Source: Clostridium lundense DSM 17049 (lineage in GTDB: Bacteria > Bacillota > Clostridia > Clostridiales > Clostridiaceae). From it: a DNA stretch of 64,000 bases. The position numbers and the translations under genes were made by a program. Location of the stretch: contig NZ_JHVC01000003.1 of assembly GCF_000619945.1 (NCBI RefSeq), forward strand, positions 1-64,000. Reading direction: 5' to 3'. Numbering within the stretch: the stretch's first letter is position 1; each line of letters begins with the position of its first letter. The notes under the pieces are model-generated. The model was not told the origin of the DNA. It saw only the letters and a list, made by a program, of their open reading frames with translations, and ran no database searches. Shown piece after piece: positions 46,495 through 54,996 of this stretch.

Positions 46495-48370
46495 ATATAT
46501 TTTCCCCCTTTTTTCTTAATATACTGCACTCTTTTCTTTTCTCTTTTTTTCTTTGAGCCTCTATATCGCTTGGAGTCATTCTTGTACCCCAAGTTGATTT
46601 CCAAAAGGTTACCCATGCTATAGGCATTTGCCAAAGTAATACCCCCTCATAAAAAATACAAAATACCATTCCAAAAATCCAAGTTGTACTTTTTCTAAAG
46701 AACATTTGAGCAAAACTCATCATTAATGCCATCATTAATAACCCTAGAAGAAATGTGGTTGGAAATATATTATGTACAATTGGCACATAAACCAGGTTAT
46801 ATGAAACTACTACAGGTGCAGCAATAGGAACAAATAGTCCCATATAAAAGAAAGCCGCCATAAAAGGTTCCTTTTTCCACATAAACTTTCCTGCAATAAT
46901 TGATTCTCTTAACCAAGATCTTTTCCATCTCATTTGCTGTTTAAGAAATACCTTATATCTATTAGGTACAATAGTAGAGCAAACTGCTGTATCTTGATAA
47001 CTGGTTCTATGTCCATTCAACACAAAATTAGTCATAGCTCTATCATCCCCAAAGGTTGCCTTTTGTCCTAAAAATCTTTGATTTATCCATACATTCATAT
47101 TGTTCATAATTATTTGTTTTCTATAGCAGGATAGTGGTCCTGATAAACATGTAACTGCATCAAAATAAGCTTCTGCTGCTTTCATAATTCTAAAAGCAAT
47201 ATAATATCTAACAGACTGCATTTTAGTTAAATTATTTGTATAAGTATTAGCAACATCTGTTCTACCTGATACCCCGCCCATTTTAGGATCTTTAAAAGGC
47301 TGAACTAGATTTCTTATTGCAAAAGGATCTAAGAAGCTATCTGAGTCAACAAATACAACTAAATCATGCTTTGCATTTAAAACTCCTCTACAAAGAGCCT
47401 CTCTTTTTCCTAAATTCTTTTCTTGAACAAAATACTTTATCCTATTTTGAACATCAAATCTTTCCCCTTCATTACTTAATTTATCTATTGTCTCTTTAAT
47501 TTTTTCTACAGAATTATCATTATAACAATCATCTACAACTATAACTTCTAGACTATCAACTGGATAATCCTGATTGATACAACTTAAAATTGTTCTTTCT
47601 ATCCACTCTTCTTCATTAAAACAAGGAATAATAATTGTAACCCCTGGTGTATAATCAACATCTATTGGCATAGGCTTGTACAAAGCACCAAATAAATATC
47701 TACTTAATAAAAATACCGCTGCAATAATGCTATACAAGTATATCCATTTATTAAACTTAAAGTATATAATACTTTCTGCACGCATTAATATAATAAATAT
47801 ACTTATAAATAATAATAATAAACTAGATATAGCTAATACATACCTATCTTTTGTCCTATTGGAATACTGTGCTAAGCTTTCAATAAACTCTATACCACAT
47901 ATTATTTTTTCCTGTTTTGTAATAGAATCTCGAGCTTTATTTCCTTTAATTTTAACATTCATTTCATATCCTTCTGGCATAGAACCAGATAATATTTTAA
48001 ATTCTAATTTAATACTATTAGCATTGCTAATTATATCTAATTGCTTTTCATCTTTTAATTCTAATAAAATTCCCGTAGTAGAAATATCTAAAGATTTAAC
48101 TTTAAATATACTGTTGCTTTTTTCACTTTTACATATCACCTTAACATCAGTTTCCATTATATATCTTATTCCAGCTTTTTTACTTTTTATAAATGCATTA
48201 GGGTCACCATGGTAATCTTCTAATACCTTTTTCCCTCTACGATCAATACTATTTCTTATAGCTTCTTTATCTGGAACATTGGCAAGTATCCTTCTATCTC
48301 TACGTGGATTTAAAAGAATATCCTGAAAACTTTTTTGATCCTTTTTTAATCTTTTGTATTTAAACTTCAT
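46484..48370 (-). CDS. PilZ domain-containing family 2 glycosyltransferase (polysaccharide synthase)
   Basis: 628 residues. Residues about 60-170 form a PilZ domain with DISTTG at 95-100 and a diverged arginine motif KAGIR (65-69), indicating c-di-GMP binding. Two helices (about 178-220) precede the GT2 domain: VDDCYND, the DxD of VDSDSFLDP, and the processive QxxRW motif QQMRWKRSW. At least four helices follow. This is the plan of cyclic-di-GMP-activated synthases such as PgaC or BcsA. It likely polymerises and exports an N-acetylhexosamine polymer. Central gene of the locus. Confidence 0.88.
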   Translation of the reverse strand: MKFKYKRLKKDQKSFQDILLNPRRDRRILANVPDKEAIRNSIDRRGKKVLEDYHGDPNAFIKSKKAGIRYIMETDVKVICKSEKSNSIFKVKSLDISTTGILLELKDEKQLDIISNANSIKLEFKILSGSMPEGYEMNVKIKGNKARDSITKQEKIICGIEFIESLAQYSNRTKDRYVLAISSLLLLFISIFIILMRAESIIYFKFNKWIYLYSIIAAVFLLSRYLFGALYKPMPIDVDYTPGVTIIIPCFNEEEWIERTILSCINQDYPVDSLEVIVVDDCYNDNSVEKIKETIDKLSNEGERFDVQNRIKYFVQEKNLGKREALCRGVLNAKHDLVVFVDSDSFLDPFAIRNLVQPFKDPKMGGVSGRTDVANTYTNNLTKMQSVRYYIAFRIMKAAEAYFDAVTCLSGPLSCYRKQIIMNNMNVWINQRFLGQKATFGDDRAMTNFVLNGHRTSYQDTAVCSTIVPNRYKVFLKQQMRWKRSWLRESIIAGKFMWKKEPFMAAFFYMGLFVPIAAPVVVSYNLVYVPIVHNIFPTTFLLGLLMMALMMSFAQMFFRKSTTWIFGMVFCIFYEGVLLWQMPIAWVTFWKSTWGTRMTPSDIEAQRKKEKRKECSILRKKGENIYEK

Positions 48371-48399
48371 ACTTCAAACTCCTAATTTACCATGTAACA

Positions 48400-51000
48400 T
48401 TACTTTTCTAAGTAATCACTTAGCTTTTTAATTTTATATTTTTCTTTATACACTCCATTTTCATTGTTAGTTAAGAATATGTCCAAAGCTTCTGCAGTGT
48501 AATAAGCTTGGTCATTCATATGCATTACTATTACGTTCCCCTTATTTTTAGCTAGTCCATCTTTTATGTAATCAGCAATATCCTGTGCAGAAGTCCTTTC
48601 ATAGTCATGAGTTGTAATATTTCCACTAATAGTATATTTATAGCCGCTTTCATATACAGCCGCTAACCCTTCTTTTCTTAAAAGTAAGGTAGGTGGTCTA
48701 AAATATGGTTTAAGGGAATCTAAATCACCTATTATGCTTTCCATAACGTCATAAGATTTAACTAAGGACTCTTCAAGTTCTTGCCTGTTAGTTCCCAAAA
48801 GTTCATGATTATAATTATGACTTCCAATATCATGGCCATTTAAAGCAATTGTTCTAAGTAGGTTTGGGTTAGCATTTGATATACCGCTATTAATATCTGC
48901 ATATTTTGATATTGCAAAGAAGGTTGCCTTTACTTTATGTTTATTTAATACATCTAATATTTCATTTATTATTGGGTCTCCTCCCCAGTCATCAAAGGTA
49001 AAGAATACAACATTCTCACCATTTGTATTAATGGTTCCACTTTTATCAATATATGATTTTTCCTCTTCACTAAAATCACTTAAATCTATATACTCGTTAC
49101 CTATATAATTAGTTTTCATCATTGCAAGTGCATCTTCATAGGTTCTTTCCTTCATAGAAATTGAATTTCTTATAATATTGTATCTACCAAACTGTGATGA
49201 AGTCTCAATAGTTTTTTGTAAGTTTCCTAAAGTTACTATGGAATAACCTAATGGCTTTTGAGCTAAATCATAGTCTTTCGATTTTTCATTGTACTTACTA
49301 ACATAACCATTTTGAACATAATTTTTAGTTACCAGTTCAACTATATTAGCAACAACATCATCACTCTTAAACAAATCTGAATCTAATCTAAAATAAACTA
49401 TCTCTCCCTTTTTAAGTGATACATATGAATTTTTAGTGAAATAACTAGGTACAATTTTTTCAGCATTCATATTTTTATATCTACTAATAATAGGTGCCTT
49501 TGAATAAGTAAATAATTCATAATTCTTAAAAGAAGTCATATTAGTCATTGCTGATAAAGCTTCTTCAATTTCAATATCTGCATAACCATATCCCGCCATA
49601 TATGCATTTGTAATTATTCCTTTTGATCTTAATAACTTATCTACTTCATATATTTCTTTACAAATTTCTTCCGTTGATTTGTTTAATAAAGTAGAATTAG
49701 TTGTTATGCCACCATTTCCAATTTCATGCCCCTTGCTTAATATTTTATTTATTTTATCTGGATAATTTAATATTTCTTCTTTTGTTACAAAGAATGTTCC
49801 CTTAGCATTAAGTTTTTGTAGTGTTTCCAATACTTTATCTAAACTTACTTTATTGCTTATGCCTCTAAATGTATATGCTAAAGACTTTTGGGTAGTATAA
49901 AATTCTGAAACAACGGGCGAAAGTCTCTTATTGTTTTTCTCTATTAATTTCTTAAAGTTTATTAAATCTGTAGAATTTTTATTTTCAATTTTCCCTAATA
50001 TATTATTTTTATCATATGTAGTATTTTTTATGTATCCATTATTGTTAATATATCCATTGTTCTTAACATATGTATTATTTAATTCATTTTTACTTTTTTC
50101 TAATTCATCATATTTTTTAATATTTGGAATCTCAGATATTTTAACAACTCTTTTGTTTTGCTCATTTATTGATTTTAAAAGCCATTCTACTATTTGTATA
50201 ATAGTAACTTCTTCTTTCTCTTTATTATTATCATCCTTTATACCAGCTTGTTTATCTATTGCAGGTTTTTCTTCTCCTCTTTTTTCTCCATATTCAAAGC
50301 TATCAAGAACACCTTCTAATTTTATAGAGATTATTGTTCCTTTCTCTAAATTATTTACATATTTATATGCTCCATCATAATCTTTAAAACTTTGATAACT
50401 TAAATAATGATTGCTATGAACAATATGTTTATTTCCTGCTGCATAAGCTGAAGTTAATATATTGTCATTATAAACTGTAGAATTACACTTTATTAAAGTA
50501 GGATTTTTTCCAGTTATAGATTTTAAAATCTTATTACTACTACAAAAATCAGTAACTAACTGCTCCTTAGATAACTTCTCCATATTCTTCTTGCCAGAAA
50601 GAGTTCCACTTCCTATATCATGTCCATCTTTTTGTATCATTTTTACTATGCTAGAATCCTCAGCCCCTTTAATTCCCGGAATAAAAAATGTTGCCTTAAT
50701 CCCGTATTTATCCAAAGTATCTATTATTTTATTCATAGTATCTTTATTACTAATTCCCTCAAATGATAATGATATTACATTTGATGATGCATTAATATTT
50801 GTTATAATATCTACCTTTTTACTATTATTTAACGACTTTAATGCCTGTTTAATTTCCTTTGATGCATCATAGTTACTTTTTTTATTTATAACTATTTCTC
50901 CTAAGGTAGTATCTACATCATAATTTTTATATATAAGGGTACCTATAAAGATGCTTACTAATAAAATTGTAATCCCAATAATAATATACTTTTTTTTCAT
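48400..51000 (-). CDS. Large polysaccharide deacetylase with three NodB-like repeats
   Basis: 866 residues, N-terminal anchor (YIIIGITILLVSIFIGTLIY). Three NodB-type modules follow. The first (about 70-235) and second (about 370-535) lack the catalytic aspartates (SFEGISNK and TFRGISNK where active enzymes have FDDG). The third (about 660-835) is complete: FFTFDDWGGDP, SHNYNH and YFRPPTL. The enzyme probably removes N-acetyl groups from the nascent polysaccharide outside the cell. The two inactive modules may bind polymer. It is the first gene of the set. Confidence 0.85.
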   Translation of the reverse strand: MKKKYIIIGITILLVSIFIGTLIYKNYDVDTTLGEIVINKKSNYDASKEIKQALKSLNNSKKVDIITNINASSNVISLSFEGISNKDTMNKIIDTLDKYGIKATFFIPGIKGAEDSSIVKMIQKDGHDIGSGTLSGKKNMEKLSKEQLVTDFCSSNKILKSITGKNPTLIKCNSTVYNDNILTSAYAAGNKHIVHSNHYLSYQSFKDYDGAYKYVNNLEKGTIISIKLEGVLDSFEYGEKRGEEKPAIDKQAGIKDDNNKEKEEVTIIQIVEWLLKSINEQNKRVVKISEIPNIKKYDELEKSKNELNNTYVKNNGYINNNGYIKNTTYDKNNILGKIENKNSTDLINFKKLIEKNNKRLSPVVSEFYTTQKSLAYTFRGISNKVSLDKVLETLQKLNAKGTFFVTKEEILNYPDKINKILSKGHEIGNGGITTNSTLLNKSTEEICKEIYEVDKLLRSKGIITNAYMAGYGYADIEIEEALSAMTNMTSFKNYELFTYSKAPIISRYKNMNAEKIVPSYFTKNSYVSLKKGEIVYFRLDSDLFKSDDVVANIVELVTKNYVQNGYVSKYNEKSKDYDLAQKPLGYSIVTLGNLQKTIETSSQFGRYNIIRNSISMKERTYEDALAMMKTNYIGNEYIDLSDFSEEEKSYIDKSGTINTNGENVVFFTFDDWGGDPIINEILDVLNKHKVKATFFAISKYADINSGISNANPNLLRTIALNGHDIGSHNYNHELLGTNRQELEESLVKSYDVMESIIGDLDSLKPYFRPPTLLLRKEGLAAVYESGYKYTISGNITTHDYERTSAQDIADYIKDGLAKNKGNVIVMHMNDQAYYTAEALDIFLTNNENGVYKEKYKIKKLSDYLEK

Positions 51001-51123
51001 ATTTCACCTCACTATTGTAACTTTCATTATTAATAATCATTTCTAGTGACCTAAGTATGGTATTTCTTTTAAACAACTCTATGTAAATCTAAAAATGTTT
51101 CCATATTAATTTTAGCAAAACAA

Positions 51124-51188
51124 AGGGACAGTCATCAACTTTCCTTTAAATTACTTACCCAAAAGTCTGAAAGTTGTTAACTGTCCCT
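51124..51188. repeat. Hairpin repeat, family B copy 2
   Basis: AGGGACAGTCATCAACTTTC and GAAAGTTGTTAACTGTCCCT pair with two mismatches around a 25-nt loop. It lies between sstT and the deacetylase gene. It matches the copies at 17311 and 32533. Confidence 0.75.
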
Positions 51189-51201
51189 AATTTACTCTAA
51201 T

Positions 51202-52434
51202 TTATTTATTAATAACTATTTCTTTTCCATTTTTACGCCACTCTGCAAATTCTGCTGATGCTGTAAAAAGTACATCTGTAGATGAGTTAAGTGCTGTTTC
51301 GCAAGAATCTTGTAAAACACCTACTATAAATCCTACACCAACTACCTTCATAGCAATATCATTTGGAATTCCAAATAAGCTACATGCTAAAGGTATAAGT
51401 AATAGTGAACCACCCGCAACACCAGAAGCACCACAAGCACAGATAGCTGAAAGTACACTAAGAATTATTGCTGTAGCTATGTCCACTTGAATACCAAGGG
51501 TATTAACTGCTGCAAGAGTCAACACTGCAATAGTAACAGATGCTCCTGCCATGTTAATAGTAGCTCCTAATGGAATAGACACTGAATAAGTATCCTTATC
51601 TAATCCTAATTTTTCACATAAGCTCATGTTTACAGGAATGTTTGCGGCTGAGCTACGTGTAAAAAATGCTGTAATTCCACTTTCTTTTAAGCACTTAAAT
51701 ACAAGTGGATATGGATTTTTACGAATGCATGCAAATACAATTAATGGATTAATAACAACGGCCACAAAAATCATGCAACCAATTAAAACTACAAGTAGGT
51801 GTCCATAACTAAGTAAGGACTTTATTCCATTTGTAGCAATAGAATCAAATACAAGACCCATAATTCCTATTGGTGCAAAATTTATAACCCATTTAACTAT
51901 TTGAGATACTGCATCTGAAAAATTAGAAATCATTGTTTTGGTAGAATCAGGAGCGCTTCTTAAAGCAAATCCAAGAAGTATTGCCCAGGATAATATACCG
52001 ATATAATTAGCATTATAAAGTGCTTTTACTGGGTTATCAACAACATTCATTATTAGTGCTTTTAAAACTTCTGTAACACCGCCAGGAGCAGTAACATTTT
52101 CAGCCCCTGTTGCAAGTATTAACTTTACTGGAAACATAAAACTTGCAATAACCGCTAAAAGTCCAGCTAAAAATGTTCCTAAAAGATATAGTATAATGAT
52201 AGATTTCATATTAGTTTTATGACCAGTCTTATGTTGAGCAATTGCCGACATAACTAAGAAAAATACCAATATAGGTGCAACTCCTTTTAAAGCACCTACA
52301 AATAAAGAACCTACAATGACAATTGGTTTTGCTTGATTTGGAATTGTTTCAGCCAAGATAATACCAATAATCAAGCCTACAATTATTTGTTTTACTAGAC
52401 TTAATTCATTCCACTTTTTCATTAGACCTTTCAT
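51202..52434 (-). CDS. sstT: Serine/threonine:sodium symporter SstT
   Basis: 410 residues, eight helices and two re-entrant hairpins of the DAACS family. Typical segments: FFTRSSAANIPVNM (hairpin 1), GATINMAGASVTIAVL, and CACGASGVAGGSLLLIPLAC (hairpin 2). This matches SstT. It imports serine and threonine with Na+. RBS GGGGAGG precedes the ATG. The leader has a GGTTAT/ATAACC stem (52506-52522); I could not fit a T-box. Confidence 0.92.
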   Translation of the reverse strand: MKGLMKKWNELSLVKQIIVGLIIGIILAETIPNQAKPIVIVGSLFVGALKGVAPILVFFLVMSAIAQHKTGHKTNMKSIIILYLLGTFLAGLLAVIASFMFPVKLILATGAENVTAPGGVTEVLKALIMNVVDNPVKALYNANYIGILSWAILLGFALRSAPDSTKTMISNFSDAVSQIVKWVINFAPIGIMGLVFDSIATNGIKSLLSYGHLLVVLIGCMIFVAVVINPLIVFACIRKNPYPLVFKCLKESGITAFFTRSSAANIPVNMSLCEKLGLDKDTYSVSIPLGATINMAGASVTIAVLTLAAVNTLGIQVDIATAIILSVLSAICACGASGVAGGSLLLIPLACSLFGIPNDIAMKVVGVGFIVGVLQDSCETALNSSTDVLFTASAEFAEWRKNGKEIVINK

Positions 52435-52778
52435 AATTTTTTCCTCCCCTGGATAAAATATAAGAATAATGCCTAGCCACCTTAGATTTGCTAAAATATC
52501 AGACTGGTTATCACTAATAACCGTATGATGATAATTAGTTTATCATAAATTTAAACGTGTGAAAAGAAAAATTTCGAATATTGTCGTAATTTATTTTTTA
52601 TAGTATCTTCACGTCTGTCAGTTCAATGTTTTTATGAAATCGAGTGTATATGATACAAAAAAATATTTAAATTTCATATTTTTTCATATATAATGGAAAT
52701 AACTCAAAAATTTTGTAGTAAATTATCTAGTATCCAGTAAAAAATAATATTTTTGTCAAATCTAAAGGAGGAAGAGCA
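52435..52778. promoter_or_regulatory. Divergent control region for sstT and a chemoreceptor
   Basis: 344 bp. The sstT side has a small stem-loop (52506-52522). The chemoreceptor side has a TATAAT box (52689-52694), an unremarkable -35, and AAAGGAGG before the TTG start. I see no riboswitch. Confidence 0.45.
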
Positions 52779-54839
52779 TTGAATAGTAAAAACATTATCC
52801 AAAAAAGTATTTTTGTGAAAATGATGGTGTATATCCTTACCCCATTATTTATTGTGTTTTTAGCTTCTGGTATGTTTTTAGAGTCAAAAACAAAAGATAT
52901 TGTAACTAAAATGAATTATGATAACCTTTTAACAGAAGCTAAATCAGCCTCTAATAAAAGTAGCGAATTTTTCAAAAAGAATGAATTTTTGGTAAAGGAA
53001 ATAGCTACTAATGGAGATATCATAAAACTTATGAAAGGAGTAAAAACTAGGGACAAAGTTCAAAGCGATCCTCAATATAAAGATGTAATAAATTCTTTAC
53101 AACGAACAAAAGACATAGATAAAAATCTTGGTTTGGTTTGGGTTGCTTTAGATAATGCTAGCTATTTAGTTACCCAAAATCAATGGAATTGCCCATCAAG
53201 CTGGATTATTAAAGACAAGCCTTGGTATAAAGAAGCTTTACAATTAAAACATGGGGAAGTACTTTATACAGAGCCTTATGTAGATAATGTAACAGGAAAA
53301 ATAGTTCTTAGCATTATACAGGTAATATATGATGAAAAAGGAACTAGTCTAGGCGCAGTAGGTGTTGATTTACTTCTTGATGAATTACCTAATATTATGA
53401 ATGAATATAAAATTGGTAAAACTGGCTTTGTATTTCTAGTAAGTAAAAAAGGAGACTTAGTATATCATCCTGTAAAAGAAATGGTTTTAAAAAACAACAT
53501 AACAAAAGAAAAAGGTGCTATGGGCGAAATTGGACAAAACATGGTAGCACAAAAGAAAGGTACTGGTGTATATTCTTATAACGGTGTGAATAAATATGTG
53601 GGCTATTCTCCTATATCAGCTAATGGATGGTCTGTAGCCGCAGTAATAGATCAAAGTGAATTTACTGATAAAATTTCTATGATAAGAAAATTAGTTATTC
53701 TTTCTTATGCATTAGGTGGAATTATTATTGCAGTATTAATCTTCATAATAGGAAAAGCTATAGTAAACCCTATTAAGAGGCTTGAAGGATATGCTCATAA
53801 AATGTCCGATTTAGATTTTACAGAAGATATACCAAATGAATTAGTACAAAAAGAAGATGAAATTGGACTATTATCAAAGGCTTTTCATAATATTACTGTA
53901 AATTTAAGAGACTTCGTTAAAAAAACTTCAGAAAGTGCAGAACATGTATCCTCAGCATCAGAGGAGCTTACCTCTACAAGTCAACAAACCGCTGAAGCAG
54001 CAAATGAAATCACTAAAACTATAGAGGAAATGGCTAATTCTGCTGATAGTCAAGCAAAGCAAACAGAAAGTGGAGCTATGAATGTAAATATTCTTGGAGA
54101 TAAAATATCAGGAAATCAACAAATAATGAGTAATTTAAATAATACAATAGAAAAAGTAGACCTTTTAAAAAGTGAAGGATTAACTACTTTAAATGAATTA
54201 GTAGAAAAAACCCTACACAGTGAAAAGCTGTCACAAGAAGTATATAAAGTAATCATTGATAGTAATAAAAGTACAGAAAAAATAGAACAAGCTAGTGAAA
54301 TGATAAAAAATATTGCATCCCAAACTAATCTGCTTGCTTTAAATGCAGCTATTGAAGCAGCTAGAGCAGGAGAGTCTGGAAAAGGCTTTGCAGTAGTGGC
54401 AGATGAAATTAGAAAATTAGCAGAGCAATCTAATAACTTTACTGACGAGATTGCTTCTGTAATCAATGAATTGGCAATTCAAACAGAAAAAGCAGTTGAA
54501 AGTATGAAATTAGTGAGCAATAACACAGAGCAGCAAACTAAAAATGTAGAAAACACAACTACAAAATTTGAAGGTATTGCAATAGCTATTGACGAAATGA
54601 AATCAGTGGTTAAAGTGCTAAATGAATCAGCAAATGAAATGGAAACGAAAAAGGATGAAATTATTTCAGTACTTGAAAGTCTATCTGCTATCTCTCAGGA
54701 AAATGCTGCAGGCACAGAGGAAGCTGTAGCTGCAGTAGAAGAACAAACTTCTTCTATTTCTGAATTAGCTAATGCTAGTGAATCTTTAGCAAAACTAGCA
54801 GAAGACATGCAGATAAATATTTCAAAATTTAAGTATTAA
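52779..54839 (+). CDS. Methyl-accepting chemotaxis protein, dCache sensor
   Basis: 686 residues. TM1 (about 15-32), a dCache-type periplasmic sensor (33-300: WNCPSSWIIKDKPWYKEA, VLYTEPYVDNVTGKIVLS, GAVGVDLLLDEL), TM2 (about 308-330), HAMP (330-385) and the signalling domain with hairpin tip NLLALNAAIEAARAGESGKG. The tryptophan-rich Cache pocket suggests an amino-acid or small-acid ligand. The start is TTG at 52779 because AAAGGAGG lies nine bases upstream. Monocistronic, with a strong terminator. Confidence 0.92.
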   Translation: MNSKNIIQKSIFVKMMVYILTPLFIVFLASGMFLESKTKDIVTKMNYDNLLTEAKSASNKSSEFFKKNEFLVKEIATNGDIIKLMKGVKTRDKVQSDPQYKDVINSLQRTKDIDKNLGLVWVALDNASYLVTQNQWNCPSSWIIKDKPWYKEALQLKHGEVLYTEPYVDNVTGKIVLSIIQVIYDEKGTSLGAVGVDLLLDELPNIMNEYKIGKTGFVFLVSKKGDLVYHPVKEMVLKNNITKEKGAMGEIGQNMVAQKKGTGVYSYNGVNKYVGYSPISANGWSVAAVIDQSEFTDKISMIRKLVILSYALGGIIIAVLIFIIGKAIVNPIKRLEGYAHKMSDLDFTEDIPNELVQKEDEIGLLSKAFHNITVNLRDFVKKTSESAEHVSSASEELTSTSQQTAEAANEITKTIEEMANSADSQAKQTESGAMNVNILGDKISGNQQIMSNLNNTIEKVDLLKSEGLTTLNELVEKTLHSEKLSQEVYKVIIDSNKSTEKIEQASEMIKNIASQTNLLALNAAIEAARAGESGKGFAVVADEIRKLAEQSNNFTDEIASVINELAIQTEKAVESMKLVSNNTEQQTKNVENTTTKFEGIAIAIDEMKSVVKVLNESANEMETKKDEIISVLESLSAISQENAAGTEEAVAAVEEQTSSISELANASESLAKLAEDMQINISKFKY

Positions 54840-54900
54840 CTAAAACTATAAAAGTTTTTATAATAACCTAAATATGTTTAAAATTTAATCTCCTCATAAT

Positions 54901-54954
54901 AAAAATCTAGTGAATGTTTGTTATTGAATAATAACATTTTCACTAGATTTTTTT
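54901..54954. terminator. Terminator between chemoreceptor and GGDEF/HD-GYP genes
   Basis: AAAAATCTAGTGAA and TTCACTAGATTTTTTT form a long stem extended by GTTATT/AATAAC. It serves both convergent genes. Confidence 0.85.
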
Positions 54955-54996
54955 ATTTATAGAGAGTATATAGTTTTGTATCCTATAAATTAAATA

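Noticed and set aside
47676..48215. 179-codon frame opposite the PilZ-glycosyltransferase gene
   Set aside because: Antisense shadow of a conserved domain; no ribosome binding site or homology.
52435..52560. Possible T-box or other riboswitch upstream of sstT
   Set aside because: The stem GGTTAT/ATAACC is short and the T-box core (AGGGTGGNACCGCG-like) is not present; AAGGTGGCTAGG is only a partial likeness.
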